A stretch of DNA of 64,000 bases from Tomocerus qinae (Eukaryota > Arthropoda > Collembola > Entomobryomorpha > Tomoceridae), in assembly GCA_020055645.1 (NCBI GenBank), contig CM034549.1, positions 7,440,001 to 7,504,000 of the forward strand, given 5' to 3'. The notes beneath the pieces are model-generated. The model had not been told where the DNA came from. It was given only the letters and a program-made list of their open reading frames with translations, and searched no databases. The position numbers and the translations under genes were made by a program. This document shows, piece by piece, positions 11,701 to 20,307 of the stretch (position 1 is the first letter of the stretch; every line of letters starts with the position of its first letter).

Positions 11701-14700
11701 TCAAGTTTGTCATACGCATTATGGCTTACAAGACCATCGGAGTTCCAGTAAATAATCGAAATATTTTTTTCTAATTTTTGTTTTGTGTTGTTGCCGTCAT
11801 CCTACGCATCAGCTGATTTGATCACTACCCCGTTCTTGACAGTATACTCTTCGCCGTTTACCGTGAGAACTTCTCCCCTGAGTGTGACGGTACATCCTTG
11901 TTGTAGAGCATCATTTTTTGCCTTCCTCAATAGTCCTCTGATTCTTCGAATCTCAACAGGCAGGTCATCGTTGAAGAAGATACCTTTTGTGTTTACGTCG
12001 TTCGTCAGATTTTTGGCACCTGACATGATCCGGTGTTTGTCTCTGAGGTTTGTTAAGGATATTTTGATCGGACGAGTGGCTCCTCCCATCTTGCCTATTC
12101 GGTGGGCTACATCGATCGACACTTTATCAATTTTAATATCGGAGAAGACATTCGATACTGTTCTTATGATGTCACGAGTCGTTTCTCCGGTTTGCTCCTG
12201 AATCCCGTGTATTATCACATTTTTTGCGTTAACTTCGGTCATCAGCTTTAAATTTTGCATTTGAAGATCTTTGATAATGCTATTGTAATTCTTAACGTCT
12301 CCTTCGAGTGTTCCAATTTTTGTTTGCAGTCCCTTCATCTCGTTTTTCAGTTCCGCGACTAATGCAGTTGAATTGTCTATTTTGTCTCCCAGATCTTTCT
12401 TCATGTCTAACATCATCTTAGCCAGGTCTTCGAGTTGCATTTCGCCTAACTTCCTCTTTTTATTTTCCTGTTGGCTTGGTGGTGTTATCGATGTCATCTG
12501 ACAAATAGAATTTTTGCCGGTAGTGACTGTTTTGACTTATATGGTGTTGTTTTGTGAAGGTAATGTAAGGTTATAGAAGAAATGTTTAAACTTGCCTTGT
12601 TTTGTGCTCGGCACTAGACTCCCGCCTTTGATTTGCCAAAGTTAATTTTGAGAAATTTTAATCTCACTGTCTAGGCCGAGCTGTAATTTGAAGTGGGTCC
12701 AGCAGGCACGTCAACTGTCCGAATTAGACCTCATTTACGTCTAGTTAAGTATTTTAGGTCGATATTATAATTTAAAAAATTACAAAACTTGAGGAGCAAA
12801 AAAAATAATAACCTCCTCTTTTTAAATCTCGCCTCCCGAGGCTTTACCGGCCTCACTTAGCACTAAAATGAACATAGTCAAAAAAAACTATGAGATTTTA
12901 AATTGATTAAGTTGTGTTGAGACCAAACAATTTTTTTTCAAATGGCCTATAGCTCCTATGATCTATAACTACTATTAATACTTAGAACTATGATCATTCG
13001 TTTATATTATACGCTACATTCAGCGTCCAATCTTGCCATATGATGATACTGACGGGGAACCTTGACCGCTCCAATGACATTTCCGCTGCTGTCCAGTTTG
13101 TTGGCTGGAATGACTCCCTTTGTAAATGGCGCATTAGCAGTTTTGGGAGCGTCGAACAAAGGGACGTGACAATCAATCTCATTTGTTTGCTTGTCGCGCT
13201 TTTTCCAGTAGTCGATGTTGACATAGTCAGCTGCTCCAAGTGAGTCTTTTCCTTTTGGGTACAGAATATTGTAGATGGCTGACCATGCATAATATCTGCA
13301 GTCGCCGTGTTCCGTAGCTGCAGTTGCTTCAGTTGTTGTGCCGCAGAACATGTCCCATTCTTCATATAGGTCTTCAAAGATCATTGTGCTGTATGGAAAA
13401 AATTAAACTATTTGATTAGTTGTTTATCCGAACATTTATCATCTAAAACTGTATTCGGTGCTAGATACTAGTTTTTCTGTTTCGCGATCTCCATACTCCC
13501 TCTACTCCCTACTATATCGCCTTTATTGTACGGATTAAGTTTCACTATTCAAACTTGAAAGAAAAATGAGAATTGAAGAAACGTACTAAATATGTATTTC
13601 TGTGACAAAATTGCACGTGTCCTGATTAAAACTCCAAGTAGCATGAACTTCTCTGACGCCCTCCTTCACTCTCATTTTATTCGTTTTTCTTTCTTCGTCC
13701 TGTTGAAATAAAATGATAAACCTTTTCTGGATATATATTTTGGATACTTTAAATAGAATTTTTAGTTACTTCATTTTTGAAAACGCCTTTTTTTAAGTAA
13801 TCATCTGATGGTTTTTTGTAAAATCCCGGATCCGCGTCGTAAATAAACATTCCAGGGTGCTGTTCCAATAAGAAAACATTCATTGACTATTTCTATACTA
13901 GCTCAGTATAATATAATCGTTATAAATATTAATTTACGGAGGTGGCCCTTGGTGGGGTGTAAGAACAGGGATAAGCATTCCGGCGGTCTCCGTAGTACAC
14001 ATCGTGGGGATACTTAAAGCAGGTTTTGCTGCATGGCAGTTCTTGGGTGAAGTCCCCAATCGGGAAACCATCTTGATCTTTGATCATCATCAGCATGGCA
14101 GATATTTTCCCTTTGGCATTATGTTTTCTCTCTCTGTTTGTGTGGAGATTTTCTCGGATGGGATCGCCCACGCTGTGGTTCATGAAGACTCGGAAGTGGA
14201 GCCAGTTATGCAACAGCTCTCCTTTTATCGAGATGCCAGATACTTCAACAAAGTATGGGTTGGGAGCACCCACGTCCGGAGGTCGGGGATATCCTGCTTT
14301 TGCTGTCGGAATTACGTATCTCGGATTTTCTCTATGCTGTCCTGATTTAGGTGGAGGGTAGAAGGCTTGTGGGAAGTTATCATTATAGACGAATGACGTA
14401 ACCCTTTCGTGCTATCTATTAATGTTAGTATTACGTATGTTGGTGGTACTGAGGTCGAATAGTTCAAGAATGTCAAAATTCGTCGACTCTGGGTCTCTGA
14501 AGCCAGACCTCAGTCCTTTTCCTTTGTAGAAAATGCAACTGTCCCATATACCGTTTCCACTGTACCCTTCCCATACTCTGGCATCTGGGTCTGCATGGTA
14601 GGTGCACTTACTTTGTGTACTCCAACCTGGAGTTGGATAACTTTGATCAAATGGTTTACCACAAAGCGTTTGGCATTGGCCACACTGGAAAATTGCACAT

Positions 14701-14750
14701 ATCATGAAGAACAGTATTAAGAATCCTTCTATGCCTTTTCTGTATAACAT
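5721..14750 (-). CDS. Secreted-start membrane protein with cytochrome b561-type core, interrupted by a LINE
   Basis: Multi-exon gene. The start at 14750 gives a signal peptide ending near QCGQCQ. Exons toward the 3' end: a first exon to about 14450, one ending at 13938, 13770-13859, 13587-13699, about 13026-13388, then after the LINE 6967-7256, 6496-6883, 6042-6250 and 5721-5948. Phases agree from 7256 to the stop, and each of these introns is GT-AG. The C-terminal part has five or six membrane helices with single histidines in successive helices (LHGRLIHASH, FMWHVV, LLVHKIL, HQIFFHW) and the ARYYK motif, as in b561-type trans-membrane electron-transfer proteins of the ferric-reductase group. 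The Cys-rich ectodomain is not one I recognise. Exons 3-5 exist twice (7981-8253 region and 13587-13859 region) because of the duplication around the LINE. A product is possible if splicing skips one set together with the LINE. The first intron has a TACTAAC branch motif near 14430. The exon 5/6 junction is ambiguous. Confidence 0.75.
7226..8355. repeat. Direct duplication, copy 1 (flanks LINE)
   Basis: 1,130 bp identical to 12832-13961 at a constant offset of 5,606 bp, apart from two differences I could see: G/A at 7259/12865 and G/A at 7676/13282. It begins inside a host exon (CCTCCCGAGG) and ends at GGTGGGGTGTA inside the exon ending at 13938. It contains complete host exons 7981-8093 and 8164-8253 and the exon starting at 7782. 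Confidence 0.97.
8478..11801 (-). CDS. LINE ORF2 protein: APE endonuclease and reverse transcriptase
   Basis: Open for 1,107 codons directly after the ORF1 stop. The endonuclease occupies about residues 14-250 (IIYWNSDGL, CLAETW, GDLNARVG, then a late SCHFPV segment whose His suits the C-terminal active-site position). The reverse transcriptase is at about 430-730 (NYRPISLI, QAGF, FALFIDVSQAFD, LFADD catalytic pair). A Cys/His cluster lies near the C-terminus (CDICN...H...C). The first AUG in frame is at 11510, after the endonuclease residues WN and AETW, so an AUG start there would remove part of the active site. A full enzyme therefore needs UAG read-through, non-AUG initiation or reinitiation. 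The AUG overlapping the stop region (GATGAC) is in another frame and yields only nine residues. Confidence 0.9.
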   Translation of the reverse strand, partial: DDGNNTKQKLEKNISIIYWNSDGLVSHNAYDKLDFILKQCPNIFCLAETWCLNESVIKSPQQIAKLKSFYKLIVVGAGYNFRSGRNKNGFLLGIKLDMIKYVNIKNLEQYIISLTIDKQFGMDNNLKLNFCYCAPSVEGEEHFDQVLTVLENNEYTNSICIGDLNARVGRKSDLHDNNKDITMNQRGKKLLEYNLKNWSICNGSVPGDLDGNFTFVNENGASTVDLSLVTPNVLKDVYKFEILDQSLSCHFPVLLQLKVNQKTSCRTKIKRRKKIYWDESKAKEFQKQLKRIQGELERQDPNLDTLVNSIYRAANECGLKTSVNYGMGKKTLSPAWSDEEFHRSKKQLSLALKAFRKANPSQDYYHFSNCKNIYLAKKKTHADLVMQKKAAYFDKIHQQIISARNSKEFWEALGVFRSGDRCQIYGDITLQQWHEHFKAVFQKYTNQPNEIIYFPERSEDIFDSEINMMEFNLALKKIANNKASGPDGIPNEVWKSLPRESKADIIKCFNKVLSNPDTMPANWGEIAIVPIFKKGNPNETSNYRPISLINTITKLFTTIMSRRLTIWCDKNKKITDFQAGFKKNTGCEEQVFILNTLIQRTINKPGGKLFALFIDVSQAFDGTCQKLLWEKLYKAGISSKFLTTLQILYSHAKATVRTSDGQSEQIEIFNSVLQGEILSPKLFSLFINDIVDAVNETLTSSVRIANWKVHMLLFADDIVCVAKHPSDLRKKIECLKSYFKENRLQINLGKTKIVIFRRSTNKLNHIFTWENENIEIVKQYTYLGVPFHSSGSFEKAKNHFISNATLASKRLITLIIKSKAKTFKVQEKLFNSLVRSVLFYAVSVWGIKYVEEFVALQYRFIRQILFLPKETPRWKIALETGMTPISSFLLNLLTRFILRIKKKSPGTLVKDCFATYEEDKCDNRSWYYNVHNFLASRNLGHLLNDRFLNINSVKCNLRSDKLRLNVENIALMKDHPKCMYNIVKEKIGNEPYLNSNMSWRIKRLIAQLRMNCNYITIDRKSYWFNYSRVGGYKNCDICNMDKREDVYHVIFECPHYSNARRKYPVEASNVSRENFLTIFKNITISNAARVYTFFKIAIKTRNFILNY
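11802..12497 (-). CDS. LINE ORF1 protein (coiled coil plus RRM-like)
   Basis: 231 residues. A heptad-like helical segment (about residues 20-90, LEDLAKMMLDMKKDLGDKI and following) is followed by an RNA-binding-type domain with VIIHGIQE, VDVAHRIGK-like and RPIKISLTNLRDKHRI motifs, as in L1-type ORF1 proteins that trimerise and coat the element RNA. It ends in UAG. Remarkably, the next 97 codons after that stop stay open in the same frame and lead straight into ORF2. Confidence 0.88.
   Translation of the reverse strand: MTSITPPSQQENKKRKLGEMQLEDLAKMMLDMKKDLGDKIDNSTALVAELKNEMKGLQTKIGTLEGDVKNYNSIIKDLQMQNLKLMTEVNAKNVIIHGIQEQTGETTRDIIRTVSNVFSDIKIDKVSIDVAHRIGKMGGATRPIKISLTNLRDKHRIMSGAKNLTNDVNTKGIFFNDDLPVEIRRIRGLLRKAKNDALQQGCTVTLRGEVLTVNGEEYTVKNGVVIKSADA
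12832..13961. repeat. Direct duplication, copy 2 (flanks LINE)
   Basis: Partner of 7226-8355. In this copy the host exon that follows the intron acceptor near 12862 is cut off by the LINE 5' end after SEAGKASGG. The only coding change seen between copies is Pro versus Ser (7676/13282). Confidence 0.97.
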
Positions 14751-15365
14751 TTTCCTTGAGGTCAAAAAGTAAGCAAAAAAGATTAATGTCTGATCTTGGA
14801 TAGTGTTCGATAAGTGATGGATAACTTTACTTCCAAAGAAGGTTCCTTTCATAACTTACTGATATGCTAGAATTCGCAGTAGTTTGGTTCAAGGAAAATA
14901 GAATATGGTTTGATGCGCCCAGATGGGGGAGTAACTATGGCAGAAAATATAGTATAACTATTGCGGATTCGGGTCGTAAAAATTCAGCCCGTAGTACAGG
15001 TACAACTCTATAAGTGAGCTTTATGGGCTCAGGTTCAAGCTGCCCGTACGGGATAAACTGGATATTGAAGAACTCTCGAACTTTTTTGAAAATTTTGCTT
15101 TTGTTTGAAATAATTTAAATTTTAGCCACTGGCCAACATACAATTTAGCCAGCCACTTAGGCTATCTTTATTTACGGATAATGGTAACTTGTGTTTGCGG
15201 TGAAAAAGTAGATGCAATGGGGGAGAGCGACAATTCTCTCCTGAATCTTGAAACAACTTCCTACTAATAATTTTCTCTATTTTTATGCATAACAGTTTGC
15301 GTGTACATTTATTATTACAAAACAAGCCTCGCAGCAAATCGTTAACAAAGCATTACCGAAAAGTA
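14751..15365. other. Spacer between b561-type gene and FB1
   Basis: Contains the presumed promoter of the minus-strand b561-type gene (5' of 14750) and the 3' flank of FB1. No TATA box or other gene stands out. Confidence 0.5.
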
Positions 15366-17211
15366 TCAAAGCCACTTAGTAATGAATGACACTTTCATAT
15401 TGGATCCAATGATTAACGAGGGTAGCCTTTGAGTTAGATCGGCCAAACATGATTGTGTTATCTGTTATTGGTTGAAAATTGATTAGTAAGTTGCATTTAA
15501 AATGAAAACTTTTTTGGTCTGTCTCAACAGAATTAATGAAAAAATCGTATTACATTAAAATAACTTAATTTTCACTTACTTTAGGACATTTTAACTCCAG
15601 GTTTATTAATTTCTGTAGTACAGAAATTCCCAAGTACCCCGTAATATCATTCAAGATTTGTGATGAAAGTTTTAATGTTCTGAGTTCTGGAATAAAATCA
15701 TAGAAATTAAATAGGTAAACTATTTCACAAAAAGTGTATTCTAAATTGACGTGAAAAGTTACCTTTTAAATCCCTGATTGATGATTTGATACTCTTGATT
15801 GTGAAATCAGACTGACGATAGTCTTCACTTGTACTCAATCGAAAACAGTCAAACGCATCTAGTCCTAAATATACTGCATTATATCTGTCTTCGGTATTAG
15901 CATTACGAACAGGGTTGGTCTCAGAAATATCAAGACCGATGAGATTGGGCCAAGACTTCCAAATGCATTCTAGTGCTTCCGGTTCTTGATATAATACTGT
16001 AATATTTTCGACTAGTGGAAATACATTGGCTAAACTGACGACGAAATCATGCTGAGAAGCTTTCAGCCTGGCAGGTAATAGTAATCTATGAAGATTAAAG
16101 GAGGAATTAGTCGGGGAAGCGATTTTGTTTTTGATTGGGAAAATTTCTTCAATAAAATGAAAATTATTGATTTCAAACTTTTTCAAGTCCAGAATTCTAA
16201 GATTTGGAAAATAAACCGACAAAGAGGGAAAAGAGAAACGGACTGTATGAACCGGAAAAGCTATTCTTTGTAGGGCAACCATTTGGGGAAAAGTTATTGC
16301 TAACGACGAAGAAGCCGGCAGCACAAGATTTTGCAATGTTGTGGATTGTTGTTGACAAAGTTGAGAAAGTAGTTTCCCCAGTTGATTGTTTTGGTCTTCT
16401 ACTGTACAGTTGGAGAAAGTTAGTTTGCTCAATTTGAATTTTGATTGAGTTAGAAGGGATAAAATATCTAGAGCTGTTTCAAAATCGAAGTCTACACTTT
16501 TAATTTTAACATTTTTGATTTTAGAATGCCGACTGGAATCAAGAGACTTAAGGGCCTTGATTTGGTTGCTGACATCATTGGACCAACCGAATTTAAAGGA
16601 AATCATGTTTGGACACATATTTAGCAAATCTAAAGTAATGCCAAAACTGCATTCTTGAGTCAAAGAAACTTTTTTTACAGTTTGCAAAAGGGGACTTTCT
16701 GCTTCTGGAGAAAAAATCCTGTCTGTGGTATGAAATGAAGTGGGAAGATTTTTTAGCTGTAGTTCCTTGAGGTTACTAAATTTTCCGAGCAAACTGAATA
16801 AATAAATTGGTCCTATATTTGATCTATAGCAATTCAAACTGATCTTATTTACTGAGGGACCAAAATCCTGGGAAAATTTTTCAACTTGGTATACTGAAGG
16901 TCCAGAGAAATAGAATGTAGCCATGGGCAAATATCCACAATCTGTGTTTTTCATCAGCGTTGTAAATTCCTCCATTCCATCCACATTAGAGCTGAAATTC
17001 GTTTTGACACGTAATCGAATTTCAGGTAGACATTCTTCTTTCCATGAACGACAAACCAGTCTGCATGTTTTCAATTGTTCAAGGTTGCAATGACGAAAAA
17101 TCTCTTTTCGCACCTACAAGAAACGAAAACTGCACACTCATTCCTTAAAGACAGTTATCAATTTACAAATGTATTTCTTACAAGATAAATTTTCAAAGGA
17201 TCTTTCTCCAT
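15366..17211 (-). CDS. F-box/leucine-rich repeat protein FB1
   Basis: Four exons: 17182-17211 (ten codons, MEKDPLKIYL), 15763-17113, 15580-15686 and 15366-15461; 527 residues with all phases closing. The F-box spans the first junction (PLKIYL, then KEIFRHCNLEQLKTCRLVC, W). The rest is leucine-rich (LKELQLKNLP, LRILDLKKFE and similar), as in substrate adaptors of SCF ubiquitin ligases; that role is inferred from family. The tiny first exon and the ITQ-starting last exon are conserved in FB2-FB4, which supports the model. The protein is a mosaic: the middle (GPIYLFSLLGKFSNLK to the DVSNQIKALK region) is nearly identical to FB2, while the later part (LAITFPQMVALQRIAFPVH to FEINNF) matches FB3. 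It lacks the roughly 65-residue insertion of FB3 and FB4. Confidence 0.85.
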
Positions 17212-17909
17212 GAAGAAATTTTTTAAACTGTTCTCTTCTAAGCGATTTTACAAATCCTTTTTGTATATATTGGCAGAATTACTCAAAAAATGGTTAATTG
17301 AGTTTTGTGAATGTACTCTTATGTAAATGTAGACATGAAAATTCCCAAAGACTGTATGAACTGGAAAATGCTGGTGAATAAAATAAATTACATTTATACT
17401 GTTAATTGTTATTTTGCAACTAAGTAATAATAAATACCATAATATAATATTTGTAATGCTAATAATAAAAGTGGGCTTTGATAAATTTATCATTTAAATC
17501 CCAACAATGTAGGTCACATATGGTTTTATTGGTCAACCCTTGCATTATAATCTTATCAGAAATTGAACCATACTCTGTACACGTTCAGATAAATATGAAC
17601 TTATGTCCATGACATAAATGTACCGATAACAGAGTATGTAAAGCAACTACCTACCGATGTGCATTACATTGTGTTTTAAAAAACCATTTTATAGTAGGAG
17701 TTATAAGGAACATTTCACATTTTTGTCTCTCACTTGAGGATATAAAGTCGGAATATATAATACACAAAAACTCACAAATATTCGGTTTCAAACGATGATA
17801 TCTTCACATTTCCTTTCAGTTTTATTCATACAAAGCTTTCGCTTCAAAAATTGGAGGTAAAGCAAAAGCTTTGCTTTATTCTTGTCGCCCAATTTTATGA
17901 TATTATTAT
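17212..17909. other. FB1 upstream region with a Harbinger-end relic
   Basis: No gene seen. At about 17825-17895 the motifs AAGCTTTCGCTTCAAAAATTG and AAAGCAAAAGCTTTG match the left end of the Harbinger element at 22353 in reverse order, so this is probably a solo terminal remnant of that family. The upstream motif shared by FB2-FB4 is absent here. Confidence 0.5.
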
Positions 17910-18141
17910 CAGGGTGACTCGAATGTTATAGGGTGAAGACAATAGGATGTTTTGCTCTTTTTCTGTAGCCAGTTTAGATAGGAAAACTGGGTGCAGGCCA
18001 AGGGGGGATCAGTGGCTATATCCATGACCACGGGATTTTTCACAGATAAAAGTCAACTGAATGCACCCAAACCTCAAACTGGCTGTAGAAAGAGAGCAAA
18101 ACATTCTACTGTCTTCACCCTATAACGTTCGAGTCACCCTG
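17910..18141. mobile_element. Foldback MITE with 8-bp target duplication (hAT-like)
   Basis: 232 bp with terminal inverted repeats of about 65 bp (CAGGGTGACTCGAA at the left, TTCGAGTCACCCTG at the right). It is flanked by a perfect 8-bp duplication ATTATTAT (17902-17909 and 18142-18149). CAGGG termini with 8-bp duplications are the hAT pattern. It is non-coding. Confidence 0.9.
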
Positions 18142-18501
18142 ATTATTATTATGCCAAAAATAAAATGCTTTTTCCATGAAGATTTATTACCAAGGGTTAG
18201 TGTAGAGATCCTATTGATTGCCATACGTAACTAAGTAGTAATAAAAAATAACTTATAATAAATAAATATACAATACTACGTAGCTTTCCATTTATGCCGG
18301 TCGAAGAGCCGCTATAATATTATGCTGTAGAAACTTCAGAAACTGAGTTCTAAAATACTTACCCACAAACTTGATGAAACAAGAACGAAACATAATTTTA
18401 GCTCAGAATTGTTTTGTATTTAAGGATATTAACTGGTCCACCAATTTCTGATTTAGATCAATAGGGTGTTAAGTGCTTTGTTGGGGATAATTGGCTTCAA
18501 A
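18142..18501. other. Spacer / probable promoter of the CARD-F-box gene
   Basis: About 350 bp, AT-rich. No clear TATA box or repeat beyond the MITE boundary. Confidence 0.45.
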
Positions 18502-19858
18502 ATGGAAAATCTGCCTAAACGTAAAGAGAAAATAGGTTCAACTGCCTTAAAGGATTGTGTGCTGAAATTGCGACACCAAAATCTAATAACGGAGGCTGAA
18601 AAAGATGCAATTATTATTGTTGTAAGTCAAAATGATACACCGAGATATACCAAACACATAAGTAGTAAAATGAATGATGGATTATAAAACAGGAAGAAAA
18701 CGTGCAATCAAGACTATTTGATTTGTTAATGGAGAAGGACACTAAATCCGCGATACAAGTGTTGGAAATGCTGCGAAATGAGGTTGTCATTCTCTCTAAG
18801 TCCAGTGGAAAAGCATTTTGCTTCGAGCACCTTGAAACATTAAATGCTTTAAAAATTTCTGTGGTTAGATTTGGCTATTTAAGTTTTTAATGTCAAGGTC
18901 TATTATTCTTTTGTGCAAAAACTCAATAAATATTTATTGATGTTTGTTGCAGATTATCCATTGCATCTTCACTTATTTGCCACTGGCGGACATTAAAAGA
19001 TGTCGTTTCGTTTGTCATGCATGGGATTACGAAGCGGAACCATTTCTCAGAAAGTTGTCTCAAATCTCGATTGGCACAAAATACTCAAACGAAAATTTTA
19101 GAGAAGCTTTTGAATTTAGTCAGACTGTGAAAGATTTTCATGCTTTACGGCTTCGGAATTCATGGATAGCGTGGAAAGAATCGACCGTTAGAGAAGTAAT
19201 TTCTGATTGGACAGCATTAAAGGAATTAAAGATGATTAATATTCAAATTGTGGACGATCCTGTTCCGAAAACTTCTTTGGACATGTCGAGTTTATTAAGT
19301 CATGTACACCTCACAAAGGTTTATGTAGCATCTTTAAAAAGGCCTCTGAAGTTTTCGATTAAAAACTTTCTTCACGTTAAGGATCTCCGATTGAAGTTGT
19401 GCGATCTTGTAATCACTGAAGGAGATCGTCTTTCTGCAAATCATCTGGAAATTATATTCTGCCGATTCATATTCCAAAACGGGAGGAAATCATTAAATAG
19501 CTTCATCAACTTTGAAACTGTAAAAACCGTCATTTATCGTGGCATGCCCGATACTCAGAAAATTGAGTTGGACGCTGGTGGGAGTGGTCAGATTGTCTTC
19601 GATCATATTGAGTTGAGACATGTAACCATCTTGAACTGGAATACATCAAACTGGATAGTTTGTGAACTGCGTTTTGTCCAAGTTGATTTTGCAGGAGTAT
19701 CTCAGAATGTCCCGGAACTGGATGTTCATCGTTCTAGAATTCCTTTTTGTGATCTTCCTAAAATGCTTGCCCGTCATAACACGAACGGTAATCTGTTAGG
19801 ATTTACTATTACGGGATATAACGAAGGATCAAAAGATCTCTTCTGGGGTGACATGTAA
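18502..19858 (+). CDS. CARD-like plus F-box protein
   Basis: Three exons, 18502-18621, 18693-18863 and 18953-19858; 398 residues, all junctions in phase 0 with GTAAGT, GTTAGA and TTGTTGCAG signals. Exons 1 and 2 encode a helical domain (ALKDCVLKLRHQNLITEAEK, then VQSRLFDLLMEKDTKSA, VLEMLRNE) whose spacing of Leu, Ile and LL pairs fits a caspase recruitment domain. An F-box follows across the exon 2/3 junction (LKISV, IIHCIFTYLPLADIKRCRFVCHAW). The remaining 270 residues have weak leucine-rich character (LKELKMINIQI, VKDLRLKLCDLVI). An F-box suggests an SCF ubiquitin-ligase adaptor; a CARD suggests recruitment to an apoptosis or innate-immunity complex. The combination is unusual. It is transcribed away from FB1 and shares the F-box style (IKRCRFVCHAW) with the FB cluster. 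The CARD call is by eye. Confidence 0.75.
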
Positions 19859-20307
19859 TGAGTGAATTGGCATGGCATGTTAATTCCACTTTATTTCCCA
19901 AAATATCTTAAATGCTATACCTTATTCTGATCCATAGCTGCTATAATTCGTTAGTATTTATTTGTACACAATTCTGCTATAAATTAATTTATGCAAGTGA
20001 TTTAAATGAGCTAAGGCAGCAAAATTATTATTTAAACATGAGTTAATCATTAAGATTTCTGGTATTATCGCTTGAATGAATTGCATGCACGCATAGTACA
20101 TAGGACGCTCTTATTTCTAGTATTATTATAGCATGGTAATACGAACATTTTGCAATACAGATTTTAGTTTTTTCGCATTAGTAGCATGCATTTAGAATTT
20201 CATATTCTACAACAAAAATGGTTTATATATTTTATAAAGAAGTTAACTCAAAAGAAGTTGTTTATATGGAATTCCCGTTAAATGTTTCTTTTAACAATTC
20301 TTGATTT
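19859..20307. other. Convergent spacer between CARD-F-box gene and AKR
   Basis: The two genes converge here, so both 3' UTRs should lie in this stretch. I see no other feature. Confidence 0.5.

Larger units (their letters stand above)
8356..12831 (-). mobile_element. Full-length non-LTR retrotransposon (LINE), APE endonuclease type
   Basis: 4,476 bp inserted in the same direction as the host gene. The 5' leader is 12498-12831, ORF1 12497-11802, ORF2 11801-8478, and the 3' tail about 120 bp ending in (CTAC)n-like repeats (CCTACCTACATACCTAC). A tail of short tandem repeats instead of poly(A) is usual for CR1/L2/I-like clades. The protein layout (coiled-coil ORF1; endonuclease, reverse transcriptase and CCHC-like finger in ORF2) fits the Jockey/CR1/I group; I cannot fix the clade. 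Both ORFs are open, apart from the UAG between them, and the flanking duplication is nearly identical, so insertion looks recent. No RNase H domain was recognised. Confidence 0.93.
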
